Assembly (NCBI GenBank): GCA_018302545.1
Contig: JAGVZM010000011.1
Location: forward strand, 1 to 46,231
Length of the DNA: 46,231 nucleotides
Origin: Candidatus Woesearchaeota archaeon
GTDB taxonomy: Archaea; Nanobdellota; Nanobdellia; SCGC-AAA011-G17; GW2011-AR18
Direction of reading: 5' to 3'
The position numbers were made by a program, and so were the translations under genes. Positions within the stretch are counted from its first letter, which is position 1. Each line of letters starts with the position of its first letter. Under the pieces are notes generated by a model. It was given only the letters and a program-made list of their open reading frames with translations, did no database searches and had not been told where the DNA came from. This document shows positions 1-8,122 of the stretch, in pieces.

Positions 1-2
1 CT

Positions 3-992
3 GTCCTTACTTTTTTATTATTTATATTAATTTTAATTTATTATAATTTATCTTCTTTCTACATTATTTTGTTCTCTTTTTTTGCTTTTATTTCTTACTC
101 AATTTTTTCAGTATTTGATGGTTTTTTTAAAGGAAATAAAAAAATGCATCTATCCTCAATTTTTCAGGCTACAACAGGTATAACAAGATTTTTTTTATTA
201 ATTATTTTGTTTTATTTATTAGGTTTTAAGACTATTAACTCTATTTTAATTTCTTTTTTATTTAGTTTTATATTCCCATTTTTATCTAGTTTACCTTTTA
301 TTTATAAAAAAATTAAGCTTAATAAAAAGTATTTTAATTTGAAATTGATTAAAAAGATCTATAAGTTGTCTTTTTTTTTAGTTATATCAGACTTAGTTTA
401 TCTATGCATCGCTCTTATCCCTAGATTAATCTTATCTTTTAAGGATCTAAGTCTAGTTGCATATTATGATATAGGTTTAATATTATATGGACTATTTTTA
501 CTAATTGTTAATAATGTTACAATTCCTCTAATTCCAATGATTTCAAGAATCAATACTGTGAAAAATAGAGATTTTAGTTTCTTATACAAATTTATTAATA
601 TAAATTATTTTATAGGTTTAGTTTTTGTTTATTCTATAGTTGTGATTTTATTTATTACAACAAAATTAGATTATTATATAATATTTTATGTTTTTGGGGA
701 TAAATATGTCCCTTCAATTAATATATTTCGTATAATCATCTTCTTTTTACCTGCCCAAGCTTACTTTGCTATTTATAGTGGTATTTTACAAGGCCTTGGA
801 ATGACTAAACAACTTTTTAAATCTTCTATTTATGCGCTGTTGATTAGTTTTTTGGTTTATATTATTTTTATGAATTATGGGGTTGGTGGTTTGACTTTTG
901 CTTATGGATTTAACATTTTAATTTTTACATGCTTATTAAATTATGAGATAAATAAATTCCTTAAAGAAAATATTTCCATAAACTCTAATTAA
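3..992 (+). CDS. Polysaccharide flippase-like membrane protein, 5'-truncated by window edge
   Basis: The frame is open to the left edge of the window, so the true start lies outside. A TTG at 69 is only the first start-like codon. What is visible is a very hydrophobic protein with about nine predicted membrane segments and short basic loops. The pattern, including a mid-protein FxGxKYVPSINIFR-like stretch and a GxLQGLGMTKQ stretch near the end, fits the C-terminal two thirds of the MATE/MOP polysaccharide exporter (Wzx-like) family, which moves lipid-linked sugars across the membrane. The surface-polysaccharide genes that follow support this. The family call is inferred from layout and short motifs only. 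Confidence 0.65.
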   Translation, partial: VLTFLLFILILIYYNLSSFYIILFSFFAFISYSIFSVFDGFFKGNKKMHLSSIFQATTGITRFFLLIILFYLLGFKTINSILISFLFSFIFPFLSSLPFIYKKIKLNKKYFNLKLIKKIYKLSFFLVISDLVYLCIALIPRLILSFKDLSLVAYYDIGLILYGLFLLIVNNVTIPLIPMISRINTVKNRDFSFLYKFININYFIGLVFVYSIVVILFITTKLDYYIIFYVFGDKYVPSINIFRIIIFFLPAQAYFAIYSGILQGLGMTKQLFKSSIYALLISFLVYIIFMNYGVGGLTFAYGFNILIFTCLLNYEINKFLKENISINSN

Positions 993-1008
993 TTTTTATT
1001 GTTTGTGT

Positions 1009-1020
1009 CCTATTAATAGG
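1009..1020. repeat. 12-bp perfect palindrome between convergent genes
   Basis: The sequence cctattaatagg is its own reverse complement. It lies in the 89-bp gap between two convergent genes, with T-rich tracts on both sides. It may be part of a bidirectional termination region, but archaeal termination depends mainly on U tracts, so the role is uncertain. Confidence 0.3.
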
Positions 1021-1081
1021 CCTTGGAAAAAGTCCTTTTTTGTATTACTAATCCTAATTTATTTCATTAAATTTTAAAGAT

Positions 1082-2308
1082 TTATAATTTGTAAATCCTG
1101 AAATTTTTACTATTAAATATTTGCTCATAGTCAGGCAAGGTAGAATTATTTTGATATAGTCTTTTATAATTTAATAAATAAACGCTATCTATAAGAACAT
1201 AGTTTATATTTTCTTTTTTTAGACAAATAACATCTCCTTTTTCGAAACAACTAATTAAGTTAGTTTTCCAATCTATTAAAGGTTGATTTGTTCTTTCATC
1301 TGACCAAATAGGGCCGAGGTAATTTGTATTATAAAAAATGAAAATTATCTTATTATTTGTGTGTGGTTTTACAAAAGAGGGTAATTTACCAAGATATAGT
1401 ATTTTTGTATCATCTTGAATAAGAGCCATTCCTTGTTTTAGGTTTTCATATTCCTTATACTCAAGGTAAAATTCATAATGTTGAGGACCGGCAATTCCAC
1501 TATATAATGGGTTAGAAGGAGAGAATCTACCTATAACTCCAATGTTATTATATGAAGATATTAATATAAATGAGAGTATTAGAATTCCAAATATATGTTT
1601 ATATTTAATTTTATTTTTGATATAAAAAAGGCCCTCTATGATGATTACAGATAATGGTATTATTAAGAATATTAAGATTCTGTATAAGAAGTTGCTGAAA
1701 AAATTTGCTTGGAATATTATAAAACTTAATATTTGATCTACAAAACCAAATGAAGCTAATATAATAGAACATAGTAATATTATTAGTACTTCTTTATTCA
1801 AATTCAGATCTTTTTTAATTAAATTTAATATTAAAACAAAAATAACAAAAATTGTTATTAAAATATCTATACTTACTAATAAAAGGGATTTTACTTCTTT
1901 TGTGTATAAAAATAAGAATAAACTAATTATACAAATCAAGGAAAATATTTTATTGTTAATATTAAATTTATATTTTTCTAATTTTTTTAATATTATATAA
2001 AATATTATTGATGCTAATCCTAAAATAAGTATTGATTTCCATAAGCCAATTAATGTAAAATTTGCAATTAATGGTAATGAAAATAATGAACCAAGAAAAA
2101 GTCCAATTAGTAGTTTCCACCTTTCATCACCAACTAACCAAAAAAATACTGAAAACATTAAGAAATAAGCTACAAATAAAGTTAAAGAAGATCTATGAGT
2201 TATTAATATTGTAGTAGTCATAATAGTTATTGTGGTAATATTCCCAAAATTTGGTTTTTTAAATAATATAATATGTTGTTGCATTTGTTGCAACCAATAT
2301 AAATGCAA
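1082..2308 (-). CDS. GT-C-like membrane protein, C-terminal part of a frameshifted gene
   Basis: About ten hydrophobic segments are followed by a soluble C-terminal domain of roughly 130 residues that ends with a motif like PDYEQIFNSKNFRIYKL. This layout is typical of archaeal membrane glycosyltransferases of the GT-C/GT39 type and matches the gene at 11343-12776. The first about 15 residues of the open frame do not look real. Homologous-looking protein begins near 2272, where the upstream reading frame (2259-2894) stops. I read the two as one gene of about 600 codons split by a +1 shift. Either the gene is broken or the assembly has an indel. Confidence 0.55.
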   Translation of the reverse strand: MHLYWLQQMQQHIILFKKPNFGNITTITIMTTTILITHRSSLTLFVAYFLMFSVFFWLVGDERWKLLIGLFLGSLFSLPLIANFTLIGLWKSILILGLASIIFYIILKKLEKYKFNINNKIFSLICIISLFLFLYTKEVKSLLLVSIDILITIFVIFVLILNLIKKDLNLNKEVLIILLCSIILASFGFVDQILSFIIFQANFFSNFLYRILIFLIIPLSVIIIEGLFYIKNKIKYKHIFGILILSFILISSYNNIGVIGRFSPSNPLYSGIAGPQHYEFYLEYKEYENLKQGMALIQDDTKILYLGKLPSFVKPHTNNKIIFIFYNTNYLGPIWSDERTNQPLIDWKTNLISCFEKGDVICLKKENINYVLIDSVYLLNYKRLYQNNSTLPDYEQIFNSKNFRIYKL

Positions 2309-2894
2309 TTAATGATTTCTCTTTTTTATTTACTAACCTACTTATTATTAAATAAGATAATAATAAGAATATAATATAAAACAACATAGGCCCGAATCTT
2401 GATAAATAATATAGATCTATTCCTGTAGCTTTGTGGATCGTTAAATAAGGAACTAGGTTACCCATTGGGGACCATATTCCTGGAGATGGATCAAACCATT
2501 CTCTCTCAGTTACAAGTTTATTGTGTTCTGATTGATATTTAATCCATCCATAAAAATCAATTGCATCAATTTGAGGCAGCATTTGCGATCTTAAGGGTGT
2601 TAACCAGAGCATAACTAAAACACTATTCAAAATTATCAAAAATATTAATAATGTATATAACCATTTTTTTGGTTTAATAAAATAAAATACTAATAAGAGA
2701 AAAAGCACTAATATAAATGATGCTTCTATGATTGCGATTTCTGAATAACAATTTTCTATTTTATATACTTCTACTTTTTCAGGTGTGAAACAAGCTTCAT
2801 TCAGTTGGTTTCTTAACAATAAAAAATTAAATATTAGAATTACTAATATAACAAAACTCCAGATAACCCATTTTTTAACATTATTTTTTTCCAT
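2259..2894 (-). CDS. GT-C-like membrane protein, N-terminal part of a frameshifted gene
   Basis: The ATG at 2894 lies 1 nt after the TAA of the upstream gene. It is preferred over a TTG at 2906, which would overlap that gene. The product starts with a membrane segment. After further membrane segments it has an extracellular-looking loop with ID-F-Y-GWIKYQSEH and a WSPMGN-PYL stretch, as found between TM1 and TM2 of GT-C glycosyltransferases. The frame then stops at a TAA at 2259-2261 inside an A-rich run (T run 2255-2260 on the plus strand). The protein continues in another frame (see 1082-2308). Confidence 0.5.
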   Translation of the reverse strand: MEKNNVKKWVIWSFVILVILIFNFLLLRNQLNEACFTPEKVEVYKIENCYSEIAIIEASFILVLFLLLVFYFIKPKKWLYTLLIFLIILNSVLVMLWLTPLRSQMLPQIDAIDFYGWIKYQSEHNKLVTEREWFDPSPGIWSPMGNLVPYLTIHKATGIDLYYLSRFGPMLFYIIFLLLSYLIISRLVNKKEKSLIAFILVATNATTYYII

Positions 2895-2895
2895 T

Positions 2896-3393
2896 TTATG
2901 AGGCAATTATAGAAATTGTCTTTGTATTATATGGTACATTTCTATGAAGGTAATCAAAAAATACAATAAATTTTATCTCATAATTTCCGGGTTCATTATT
3001 GAAATTTAATAATATCTCATCTTCCAGATAGTTCATAAAAACTAAGTTTTTAAGATTATTTTTTTTATATTTTTCTCCATAAAACCAAGATTTAGTCCCA
3101 TCTTCCTTAATAGTTTGAACAGCAATAAACGGTTTAGACATTATCAACCTATCTGTATTGGTTATTTTTAATTTAATTTTAATTGATTCATTTGCATTTA
3201 CTTGATCTAGATCTATGCCTTCTATGGAATATTTTATCTTTTCATCTTTTATAAAACCTATAGGATTTAACTTAAATGTCTGGGGAACATCCCTAACATG
3301 TAAATAATCATAAGCACTCAATAGAACTATTAACATAATTAATATAGCTAAGGATTTAAGATAAAGATTACTAAAAAATTTATTCTCTTGCAT
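2896..3393 (-). CDS. Membrane-anchored extracellular beta-domain protein, unknown
   Basis: This 165-residue protein has one N-terminal membrane anchor (about residues 12-28) and then an outside domain rich in alternating hydrophobic strands. Features such as NANESIKIKLKITN and EPGNYEIKFIVFFD look like an Ig-like or CARDB-like fold of archaeal surface proteins. It is first in a minus-strand pair with the frameshifted GT-C gene, which starts 1 nt after its stop. It may assist that glycosyltransferase at the surface. The fold is inferred from strand pattern only. Confidence 0.55.
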   Translation of the reverse strand: MQENKFFSNLYLKSLAILIMLIVLLSAYDYLHVRDVPQTFKLNPIGFIKDEKIKYSIEGIDLDQVNANESIKIKLKITNTDRLIMSKPFIAVQTIKEDGTKSWFYGEKYKKNNLKNLVFMNYLEDEILLNFNNEPGNYEIKFIVFFDYLHRNVPYNTKTISIIAS

Positions 3394-3479
3394 ATAAATT
3401 CAACAACTGGGCTTTTTAAAAGTATTTCTATTTTGAAGCTTGTAATCTAAAATATAGAAACATTATTAAATATTTTAAT

Positions 3480-4853
3480 ATGGGCCATATAATGCAATGG
3501 ATCATTGAGAAACTTAGATCTTTAATAAAAAAGGAAATTTTATGGGGCATAATAATTCTAGTGATTCTTTTTATAACCTTAGCTTTATTACAATATACTC
3601 CAGAGCAATACTCTAAAGAATATAAAATTGTTCCTGGATATGATTTACTTGGTGACTTTTATTTTTCTGATCTTAAAGAGAACAATCTAATCTTAAAAGA
3701 TGATTCGAGTATTAGAATAATAAATCAGAGTTCCTTCATTTTAAATTTAGAATCAAACAAAGATATATCTAAGGCTAAATTTGAATTTAATATTGAGAGC
3801 GATAGTGATATTTATTTTAAATCTTGGGATGATAATAATAAAAGAGATTATTGGGTTAAACTTAATCATAAACCTTTACATAATTACGCTAAAGTTGGAG
3901 AATTTGGAGATATAGAAGTCTATGCTAAAAAGAGTTATATAAATAGTAATTTCTTTATTCCAAAAGATGCAAATAATATTTATCAATGGCTTGATATGAA
4001 TGTTCAGGAAGGTACAACTATAACAGATTATAATCAACAATTGGATTGGAGTTTATTCTTGAACAACCTTACAGACATAAATAATTCTGAAAATTTATTA
4101 GATTATTCATTTAGGTTTAATCATAATTTTTATGTTATGTTGAATGATGGTTTAAAATTAAGAGTCTTAAAAACAGATACTAATGAATATTATGGGGAAG
4201 ACATATTAAATATAAGGCTTGAAAGTTTAAATCAAAGTTTGATTTGGGAATCTATTTTAGGTGATGATGGGATAATAGAAATTAGTAAGAAGATTAACCC
4301 TCAAAATGAGATAATTGGTGATGCTAATATAAAAACTGGAATTTATATATTAAGATTTATTAGTGAATCAAGTAGTGATCTTTTATACTCTTTTTCTATA
4401 AATACAGATAAAATTGTTGTAGTAGACAATTATTTTGCGATTGATAAAAATGAGATATACATTAAATCTTATGAATTCAACAACAAATTTAAAGCAAAAA
4501 TAATTCATGATTATTCTAAACAAAATTTGCTAATAAATAAAGAGACAGTTATAATAAATGAAACTTCAAAGTATTATAACTTTAGTTTAGATAATGGTGA
4601 GAATCTTATAAAAATCCCTAAAGGAAATATTAAAATAAGCGGTTTTAATTTTGCTAGTTTTTCTAAAGATCAATATTTTGAACCTTATAAGTATATAAGA
4701 AGCGATGAGGGAGATATTTTAATAAAGCCTAAATATAACATAGTTAAATTTAATAAAGAGATTGAAGATGATTTTATTTATCAAATTCAATTTAAAGCTT
4801 CGGAACCATATTTAATTAAATTTTATAATGGAACAATTATTGTAAACAAATGA
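3480..4853 (+). CDS. Single-pass surface protein, unknown
   Basis: This 457-residue protein has an N-terminal membrane anchor (about residues 19-37) followed by a long hydrophilic, Asn/Asp/Lys-rich, beta-strand-rich ectodomain. No enzymatic motif is visible. Its stop overlaps the start of the next small membrane protein (4850), and that one overlaps the LamG-like gene, so the three form one transcription unit. A surface or glycosylation-related role is likely from context. Confidence 0.6.
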   Translation: MGHIMQWIIEKLRSLIKKEILWGIIILVILFITLALLQYTPEQYSKEYKIVPGYDLLGDFYFSDLKENNLILKDDSSIRIINQSSFILNLESNKDISKAKFEFNIESDSDIYFKSWDDNNKRDYWVKLNHKPLHNYAKVGEFGDIEVYAKKSYINSNFFIPKDANNIYQWLDMNVQEGTTITDYNQQLDWSLFLNNLTDINNSENLLDYSFRFNHNFYVMLNDGLKLRVLKTDTNEYYGEDILNIRLESLNQSLIWESILGDDGIIEISKKINPQNEIIGDANIKTGIYILRFISESSSDLLYSFSINTDKIVVVDNYFAIDKNEIYIKSYEFNNKFKAKIIHDYSKQNLLINKETVIINETSKYYNFSLDNGENLIKIPKGNIKISGFNFASFSKDQYFEPYKYIRSDEGDILIKPKYNIVKFNKEIEDDFIYQIQFKASEPYLIKFYNGTIIVNK

Positions 4854-5083
4854 TAGATAAATACAAAGTTAAGGATATGTTTAGAAAGAATATATGGATA
4901 ATCCATTCTTCTTTTAAATATTTACTAGCTGCTTATTTAGTTTTTTTATTATTAAACAAAATTAAAGTCATAATTTATTGGAAAAACTTAAATTATTTAT
5001 TAATAATCATCGTTTTTTTAGGAATTTTGTCCTTAATAACTTGGAATTTTGTTGAAGTAGAAAATAAAAATGATCAAATCTAA
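4850..5083 (+). CDS. Small two-segment membrane protein
   Basis: This 77-residue protein has two hydrophobic segments (about residues 20-38 and 48-66) and a charged tail. Its start overlaps the end of the upstream surface protein (ATGATAG arrangement) and its end overlaps the downstream LamG-like gene. This tight coupling supports it as a real gene. No family is recognised. Confidence 0.5.
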   Translation: MIDKYKVKDMFRKNIWIIHSSFKYLLAAYLVFLLLNKIKVIIYWKNLNYLLIIIVFLGILSLITWNFVEVENKNDQI

Positions 5084-5891
5084 ATTATTTGAAATTGCTA
5101 AGAATTATGGTTTAGTTATATTAATTTTAATATTTTTTTTTATTATAATTATAAATCAGTTTCAAATTTATAACATTAAAGAAGATTTAACACTTTTAAT
5201 TGAGAATTCAAAAGAAAGTTTTACTATTTCTGAAGCTAGTTTAGTTGCATACTGGCCTTTTGATCATAATTCTACTAAAGATAAAGTTGGAAATAGTGAT
5301 ATAATAAACCATGGTGCCCAATATAATTATAATGGTAAAATTGGTGGGGCTTATTATTTTGATGGTTTTGAGAATTATCTAGAAGTTCCTAAAGGTTTTC
5401 CTATTTTTAATATTGATAGGGGGGCTGTTAGTTTTTTGGTTTATCCAGAATTAAGTATCCTGCCTGAGGGACATACAAATGGCCCTATAATTCATTATAG
5501 AAATGGTGGTTGTTGTAATGATTTTTTAATTATTAGATTAGAGAAAGCTGCAGAGGGAGATTATATTGCATTATATGCAGAGGTTAATGATTCAATAACA
5601 TTAAGAGTTAAAACTAAATACCCTGTTGTTAAAGAATACTCCTGGAATTATATTGTGATAAATCAAGATGGAAAAGGAGTAAAAATTTATGTTAATGGTG
5701 AAGAAAAAGAGATTGAAGGTATGAATTCTGGTGATTGGTTTGCAAGCCATTATCCAGGAGACCATGATTTTTCTATTGGAGAAAGAGGTAGTTGGGGAAA
5801 TAATTTTAAAGGAAAATTAGATGAATTAAAGATTTGGAATAGAACTTTAAGTGAGGTGGAGATTAAATCATTTATAAATCAAATAAGATAA
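5070..5891 (+). CDS. Membrane-anchored LamG/concanavalin-like domain protein
   Basis: After an N-terminal anchor (about residues 12-30), residues 60-270 show the laminin-G/concanavalin-A-like lectin pattern: SLVAYWPFDHNSTKD, then GGAYYFDGFENYLEVP, then W-Y-VI-DGKGVKIYVNGE, then a closing GKLDELKIWNRTLSEVEI. This last stretch is highly typical of the LamG_3 family. Such domains bind sugars or proteins outside the cell. The gene overlaps the preceding small membrane protein by 14 nt and probably belongs to a surface-assembly operon with 3480-5083. Confidence 0.8.
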   Translation: MIKSKLFEIAKNYGLVILILIFFFIIIINQFQIYNIKEDLTLLIENSKESFTISEASLVAYWPFDHNSTKDKVGNSDIINHGAQYNYNGKIGGAYYFDGFENYLEVPKGFPIFNIDRGAVSFLVYPELSILPEGHTNGPIIHYRNGGCCNDFLIIRLEKAAEGDYIALYAEVNDSITLRVKTKYPVVKEYSWNYIVINQDGKGVKIYVNGEEKEIEGMNSGDWFASHYPGDHDFSIGERGSWGNNFKGKLDELKIWNRTLSEVEIKSFINQIR

Positions 5892-5922
5892 AGTATTTAA
5901 ATTAATTAAGTTTTTTCAATTT

Positions 5923-6378
5923 ATGAAATTAGATAATTTTAAGATAAAGCCAATTTTAAAATATTTAATTCCTTGTTTAATTATATTCATTGCATTAATA
6001 TTAGTTTTAGATTATTATTTGAAATATAGTTTCTTTCAAAGTCTTAGAATAATTTTTGGTTTAATTTATGTTTTATTTGTCCCTGGTTTTGTTTTTGTTA
6101 GATTATTCCTTTCTAAAGAAAACAATTTAGATTGGTTTGAAATCTTTGGCTTGAGTATAGGATTAAGTATTGTTTTTGTAATTTTGTCAATGAGTGTAAG
6201 TAATTTAATATTAAAAATACCTATAACAACATTAAATAGTCTTTTAATTATTCTTGTTACAGTTTTAATATTTGTACTAATAAAAAAATATCAAAAACAA
6301 ATATCTCATTTTATTGGAGTGTTTAATGAATCAGTTGTTAGATTTTATTATAAAGAAGATAAAAATAAAAAGATTTAA
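5923..6378 (+). CDS. DUF1616-like membrane protein
   Basis: This 151-residue protein has four hydrophobic segments. The stretch GLIYVLFVPGFVFVRLF followed by an acidic loop and EIFGLSIGLSIV matches the signature of archaeal DUF1616 membrane proteins (PG in the second helix, then LD-E-R-GLS-GLS). These proteins often neighbour surface-glycan genes. The full family usually has an extracellular C-terminal domain, so this is the short, membrane-only form. Confidence 0.55.
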   Translation: MKLDNFKIKPILKYLIPCLIIFIALILVLDYYLKYSFFQSLRIIFGLIYVLFVPGFVFVRLFLSKENNLDWFEIFGLSIGLSIVFVILSMSVSNLILKIPITTLNSLLIILVTVLIFVLIKKYQKQISHFIGVFNESVVRFYYKEDKNKKI

Positions 6379-6427
6379 ATAGTAAAAGCAAATATAAAAA
6401 GATATAAAAGATACATGAGTGATTTTA

Positions 6428-7378
6428 ATGAATTTTAAGGGAAGAAAAGAAGGGGTCTTAAGTATTATTCTTACAGTTTTGATTATATCTATTTTAATAC
6501 TCTCAAGTCCTGCAAGTGCTATTGATGTTACAATTTCAAATGTGAGCGATACAACTCCAACTGCAGGTGATGCAGTTACTTGGCAAATTACAGTTGCTTT
6601 GACACATGAAGGAGAAGCTCTTGATATAAGTAATGGTACTCAAGCTAATTTTACAGTAGTTCTTGGAAGTGAAGGAAATTGTACTTATTCAATGGCAGGA
6701 GATCAATTATCAAGTTCTAATAGTGTTTGTGGAAATTTAACTTTAAGTAAAGTTGAAAGTATAACAAATACATATAATGAAGGTTATAATTTTGGTTATG
6801 GTTTTACAAGTGAGGGTGCTTCAAGTAGGACAAATGTATCTTTTGGATTTGGTTATGGATACGGATATGATATTGGCATAGACCCAAATAATCAAATGAC
6901 TTTTAATGTTACATATAATACAACTGGTTTAAGTGCTGGAGATTATGAAGTGGATGTATTTGTGACACATGATCAAAATTCAGTTAGTTCTGATTTCTGG
7001 AGTACAGATTCTTCAGATACAACCTTAACAGTTAGTGCTGCAAGTAGTACAACTACAACAAGTTCGACAACATCTTCAGGAAGTACAACAAATAGAGGTG
7101 CTCCTCCTAAACAAATAATAGAAACTAATGCTTATGAACCAGGTAGTCCAGATTCGGCTAATGCGGGTAGAGGCCAAACAACAGGTCAGGAAGAAGGTTA
7201 TGAAGGTTTAGAAGGTGGACAAGGAGTAATAGGTAAGGATCAAGATATTAGTAGGACCGGAGGATTATTTGGAACTACAATGGGTACTACTTTAGGAATG
7301 TTATTAGTATTGTTAGTTATTTTAGTAGCAGTAGGTTATATTTATTGGAAAAAGAAAGGACAGAACTTTAAGTTCTGA
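6428..7378 (+). CDS. S-layer-like secreted protein with C-terminal membrane anchor
   Basis: The ATG at 6428 follows a gtgat Shine-Dalgarno-like motif and is preferred over a GTG at 6419. A signal segment ends near the ASA motif. The mature part is rich in Ser, Thr, Asn and Gly, with many N-x-S/T sites, a Gly/Tyr-rich stretch (FGFGYGYGYD), and a Thr/Ser linker before a C-terminal membrane helix ending in YWKKKG. This is the layout of an abundant, N-glycosylated surface or S-layer-type protein in small archaea. Low-complexity composition unlike its neighbours also fits a structural surface protein. The specific function is inferred. Confidence 0.65.
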   Translation: MNFKGRKEGVLSIILTVLIISILILSSPASAIDVTISNVSDTTPTAGDAVTWQITVALTHEGEALDISNGTQANFTVVLGSEGNCTYSMAGDQLSSSNSVCGNLTLSKVESITNTYNEGYNFGYGFTSEGASSRTNVSFGFGYGYGYDIGIDPNNQMTFNVTYNTTGLSAGDYEVDVFVTHDQNSVSSDFWSTDSSDTTLTVSAASSTTTTSSTTSSGSTTNRGAPPKQIIETNAYEPGSPDSANAGRGQTTGQEEGYEGLEGGQGVIGKDQDISRTGGLFGTTMGTTLGMLLVLLVILVAVGYIYWKKKGQNFKF

Positions 7379-7399
7379 TTCTTACTTTTAAACCAAAAA

Positions 7400-7407
7400 T
7401 TATATAA
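7400..7407 (+). promoter_or_regulatory. TATA box of the proteasome beta gene
   Basis: The sequence ttatataa after an A-rich BRE-like stretch lies about 47 nt before the psmB ATG, which leaves a short leader containing a gtga Shine-Dalgarno-like motif. Confidence 0.5.
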
Positions 7408-7453
7408 ATGATTAGAGGATAACATATTAGAGGATTGATTCTGAGTGAATATC

Positions 7454-8098
7454 ATGAGTGAACAAAAAATACAAAAAACAGGAACTACAACTTTAGGTTT
7501 AGTTTGTAAAGATGGAATTGTATTGGCTGCAGATAAAAAAGTTACATTAGGTGGAATGTTAGTTTCAAATAAAAAATTTGATAAAGTTCTTATCTTAAAT
7601 GAAGATTTAGCTATCACAATTGCAGGTTCTGTTTCTGATATACAATTAATTGTTAAATTGATCAGAGCACAAATTAAGATTGATGAGTTAAGAAGAGGTA
7701 AGAAGATAAAAGTTAAAGAAGCTGCTAATTTATTAGCAAATTTGGTTTATAATAATTCAAGAAAGTTTAGTGCTATACCTGGGGTTACTGGTTTCTTATT
7801 AGGTGGAAGAGATGAAGAAGGAGTTTATTTATATGAGTTGGGTATGGATGGAAGTTTAATGAAATCAGAAGATTATACTTGTGATGGTTCTGGAATGATG
7901 TATGCAATAGGAGTATTGGAAGCAAATTATCAAGAAAAGATGAGTATAGAAGAAGGTATAAAAGTTGCTGTAAAGGCAATAAGTGCTTCTACTCAAAGAG
8001 ATACTGCAAGCGGTTGTGGTGTTGATGTAGTTACTATCACAAAGGATGGAACTAAAAAAGTTTTAACTAAATTAATAGATACAAAGTTAACAATTTAA
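7454..8098 (+). CDS. psmB: Proteasome beta subunit
   Basis: This is the catalytic subunit of the archaeal 20S proteasome, an N-terminal nucleophile threonine protease. A short propeptide ends in a Gly and is followed by TTTLGLVCKDG, so Thr1 is exposed after self-cleavage. The mature chain has Asp17 in LAADKKVT and a Lys at about 34 (family Lys33, one residue offset), plus the SGCGVDVVTI end typical of the family. The ATG at 7454 gives a 10-residue propeptide; a GTG at 7445 would add three residues. It sits just upstream of aCPSF1, the termination nuclease, and may be cotranscribed with it. Confidence 0.95.
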   Translation: MSEQKIQKTGTTTLGLVCKDGIVLAADKKVTLGGMLVSNKKFDKVLILNEDLAITIAGSVSDIQLIVKLIRAQIKIDELRRGKKIKVKEAANLLANLVYNNSRKFSAIPGVTGFLLGGRDEEGVYLYELGMDGSLMKSEDYTCDGSGMMYAIGVLEANYQEKMSIEEGIKVAVKAISASTQRDTASGCGVDVVTITKDGTKKVLTKLIDTKLTI

Positions 8099-8122
8099 TT
8101 ATATATTCTAAACATATAGAAA

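Noticed and set aside
1082-2894. Programmed frameshifting for the GT-C gene.
   Set aside because: No slippery heptamer with a downstream structure is evident. The A run is a common site for mutation or assembly error.
7342-7617. A 91-codon minus-strand frame over the start of psmB.
   Set aside because: It covers the proteasome N-terminus, which is certain, and its own product has no recognisable feature.
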